Shown piece by piece: positions 5,766 to 6,439 of a stretch of 6,439 nucleotides of DNA. Source of the DNA: Phycisphaerales bacterium (lineage in GTDB: Bacteria; Planctomycetota; Phycisphaerae; Phycisphaerales; Phycisphaeraceae). Each line of letters begins with the position of its first letter. The first letter of the stretch is position 1. Position numbers and translations under genes: made by a program. Under the pieces are notes generated by a model, which worked only from the letters and a program-made list of their open reading frames with translations, was not told the origin of the DNA and searched no databases. Location: assembly GCA_012031455.1 (NCBI GenBank), contig JAAUTM010000085.1, positions 1 to 6,439 of the forward strand, written 5' to 3'.

Positions 5766-6439
5766 ATGTTCGGTTTCAAGGTTCGTTCGTGTGGCGTAGT
5801 GTGTTTCGCTGGGTTCATGTCGTTGATGGCGGTGGATGATGGCTTGGCTGGGCCGTATGCCCCGGCTGCCAATCAACCCGGGTCCACGGCCATTTTTAAG
5901 GACAGCCCCTTGCTTGTGGCGTGGGCAACAGGTTTTGAAAACCTCGTCCGAGGCCCGCAGGACATCAATAACCCCGCTGGGCCGGTGGCAAGTCACGGCA
6001 CAGGTGACCTGGCTTTGGGTAAAGCAGTCGGTAATTCATTTGATGTCGTATCGCTGGGCGATGGTGGACACATCACCCTCACCTTTGCCACCGGTATCCG
6101 TAACGGTCCAGGCTACGACTTTGCTGTGTTCGAAAATGGTTTCTCCGATACCTTCCTTGAACTGGCTTTTGTGGAGGTGTCCTCCAATGGTTCGGACTTT
6201 TTTCGATTTCCTTCTTTTTCGCTGACCCAAACCACCACCCAAGTTGGCGGGTTTGGAACGCTGGACCCTACCAATCTTCACAATCTGGCGGGTAAGTATC
6301 GTCAGGGCTTCGGGACCCCTTTTGATCTGGGGGGATTTGGCATCAGTATCGCCACTGTTGAACATCGATGCCATCACCCATGTGCGCCTGATCGATGTGG
6401 TCGGTCGCATCACCTCCGCCCCCGGCAACCCGGTTGGTC
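5766..6439 (+). CDS. Exported cell-surface protein under B12 riboswitch control, 3' partial, frameshifted
   Basis: This appears to be a secreted protein of a family I know only as 'cell surface protein', often with PEP-CTERM-type or B12-linked context. No reaction is known. The ATG at 5766 is chosen for its AGGGAG site. A signal peptide with hydrophobic GVVCFAGFMSLMAV (10-23) likely ends at GLAG (26-29). The mature part carries PYAPAANQPGSTAI (30-43), ALGKAVGNSFDVVSLGDGG (83-101), ITLTFATGIRNGPGYDFAVF (103-122), ENGFSDTFLELAFVEVSS (123-140) and GFGTLDPTNLHNLAGKYRQG (162-181), resembling a lectin- or sandwich-like domain. At the G6 run (6329-6334) the frame must shift: dropping one G gives FDLGDLASVSPLLNIDAIT then HVRLIDVVG, the expected continuation, whereas the unshifted frame is unlike the family. 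The gene continues beyond the window. A role in corrinoid uptake is inferred from the riboswitch. Confidence 0.8.
   Translation, partial: MFGFKVRSCGVVCFAGFMSLMAVDDGLAGPYAPAANQPGSTAIFKDSPLLVAWATGFENLVRGPQDINNPAGPVASHGTGDLALGKAVGNSFDVVSLGDGGHITLTFATGIRNGPGYDFAVFENGFSDTFLELAFVEVSSNGSDFFRFPSFSLTQTTTQVGGFGTLDPTNLHNLAGKYRQGFGTPFDLGGFGISIATVEHRCHHPCAPDRCGRSHHLRPRQPGW

Overview
This window looks like part of a Gram-negative-type bacterial chromosome, or a metagenomic contig from one. A planctomycete or another PVC-group member is my best guess. The guess rests on three things: the exported surface-protein family at the right end, the dense small palindromic repeats, and a meso-DAP type MurE. It is an inference and not a firm assignment. 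I see no rRNA, tRNA, CRISPR array or transposase gene.

Layout, left to right. (1) Positions 1-2265, minus strand: the peptidoglycan precursor genes murE then murF, transcribed leftward. Only the N-terminal part of murF lies in the window. murE is recognisable end to end, but its reading frame is broken at four places, and about 300-330 bp of repeat DNA (an inverted pair of palindromic elements plus a short tandem array) sits in its middle. (2) Positions 2266-2880: no intact gene. It holds a 36-codon stump of a family 2 glycosyltransferase, one copy of a 21-bp repeat at the stump's broken end, and a second inverted pair of palindromic elements. (3) Positions 2881-4991, minus strand: a compact three-gene polysaccharide-type operon. 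Its order of transcription is a WcaF-like hexapeptide acetyltransferase, a glycosyltransferase-like protein with a DD motif, and a small SAM-dependent methyltransferase-like protein. (4) Positions 4992-5765: a divergent intergenic region with a second family of small repeats, the other copy of the 21-bp repeat, and a large cobalamin (B12) riboswitch. (5) Positions 5766-6439, plus strand: an exported surface protein directly downstream of the riboswitch. It continues past the window and is frameshifted at a run of six G.

How the parts work together. murE and murF carry out consecutive steps of cytoplasmic cell-wall precursor synthesis. The 2881-4991 operon probably decorates or builds a surface glycan. 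The right-hand gene is probably shut off when B12 is plentiful, which would make the exported protein part of corrinoid acquisition. The most interesting observations are the B12-riboswitch/surface-protein pair, REPIN-like inverted repeat pairs (one inside a normally essential gene), the 21-bp direct repeats bracketing the polysaccharide cassette with a truncated glycosyltransferase at one junction, and three frameshifts that all fall at mononucleotide runs. Those three suggest either read errors or slippage-prone tracts.
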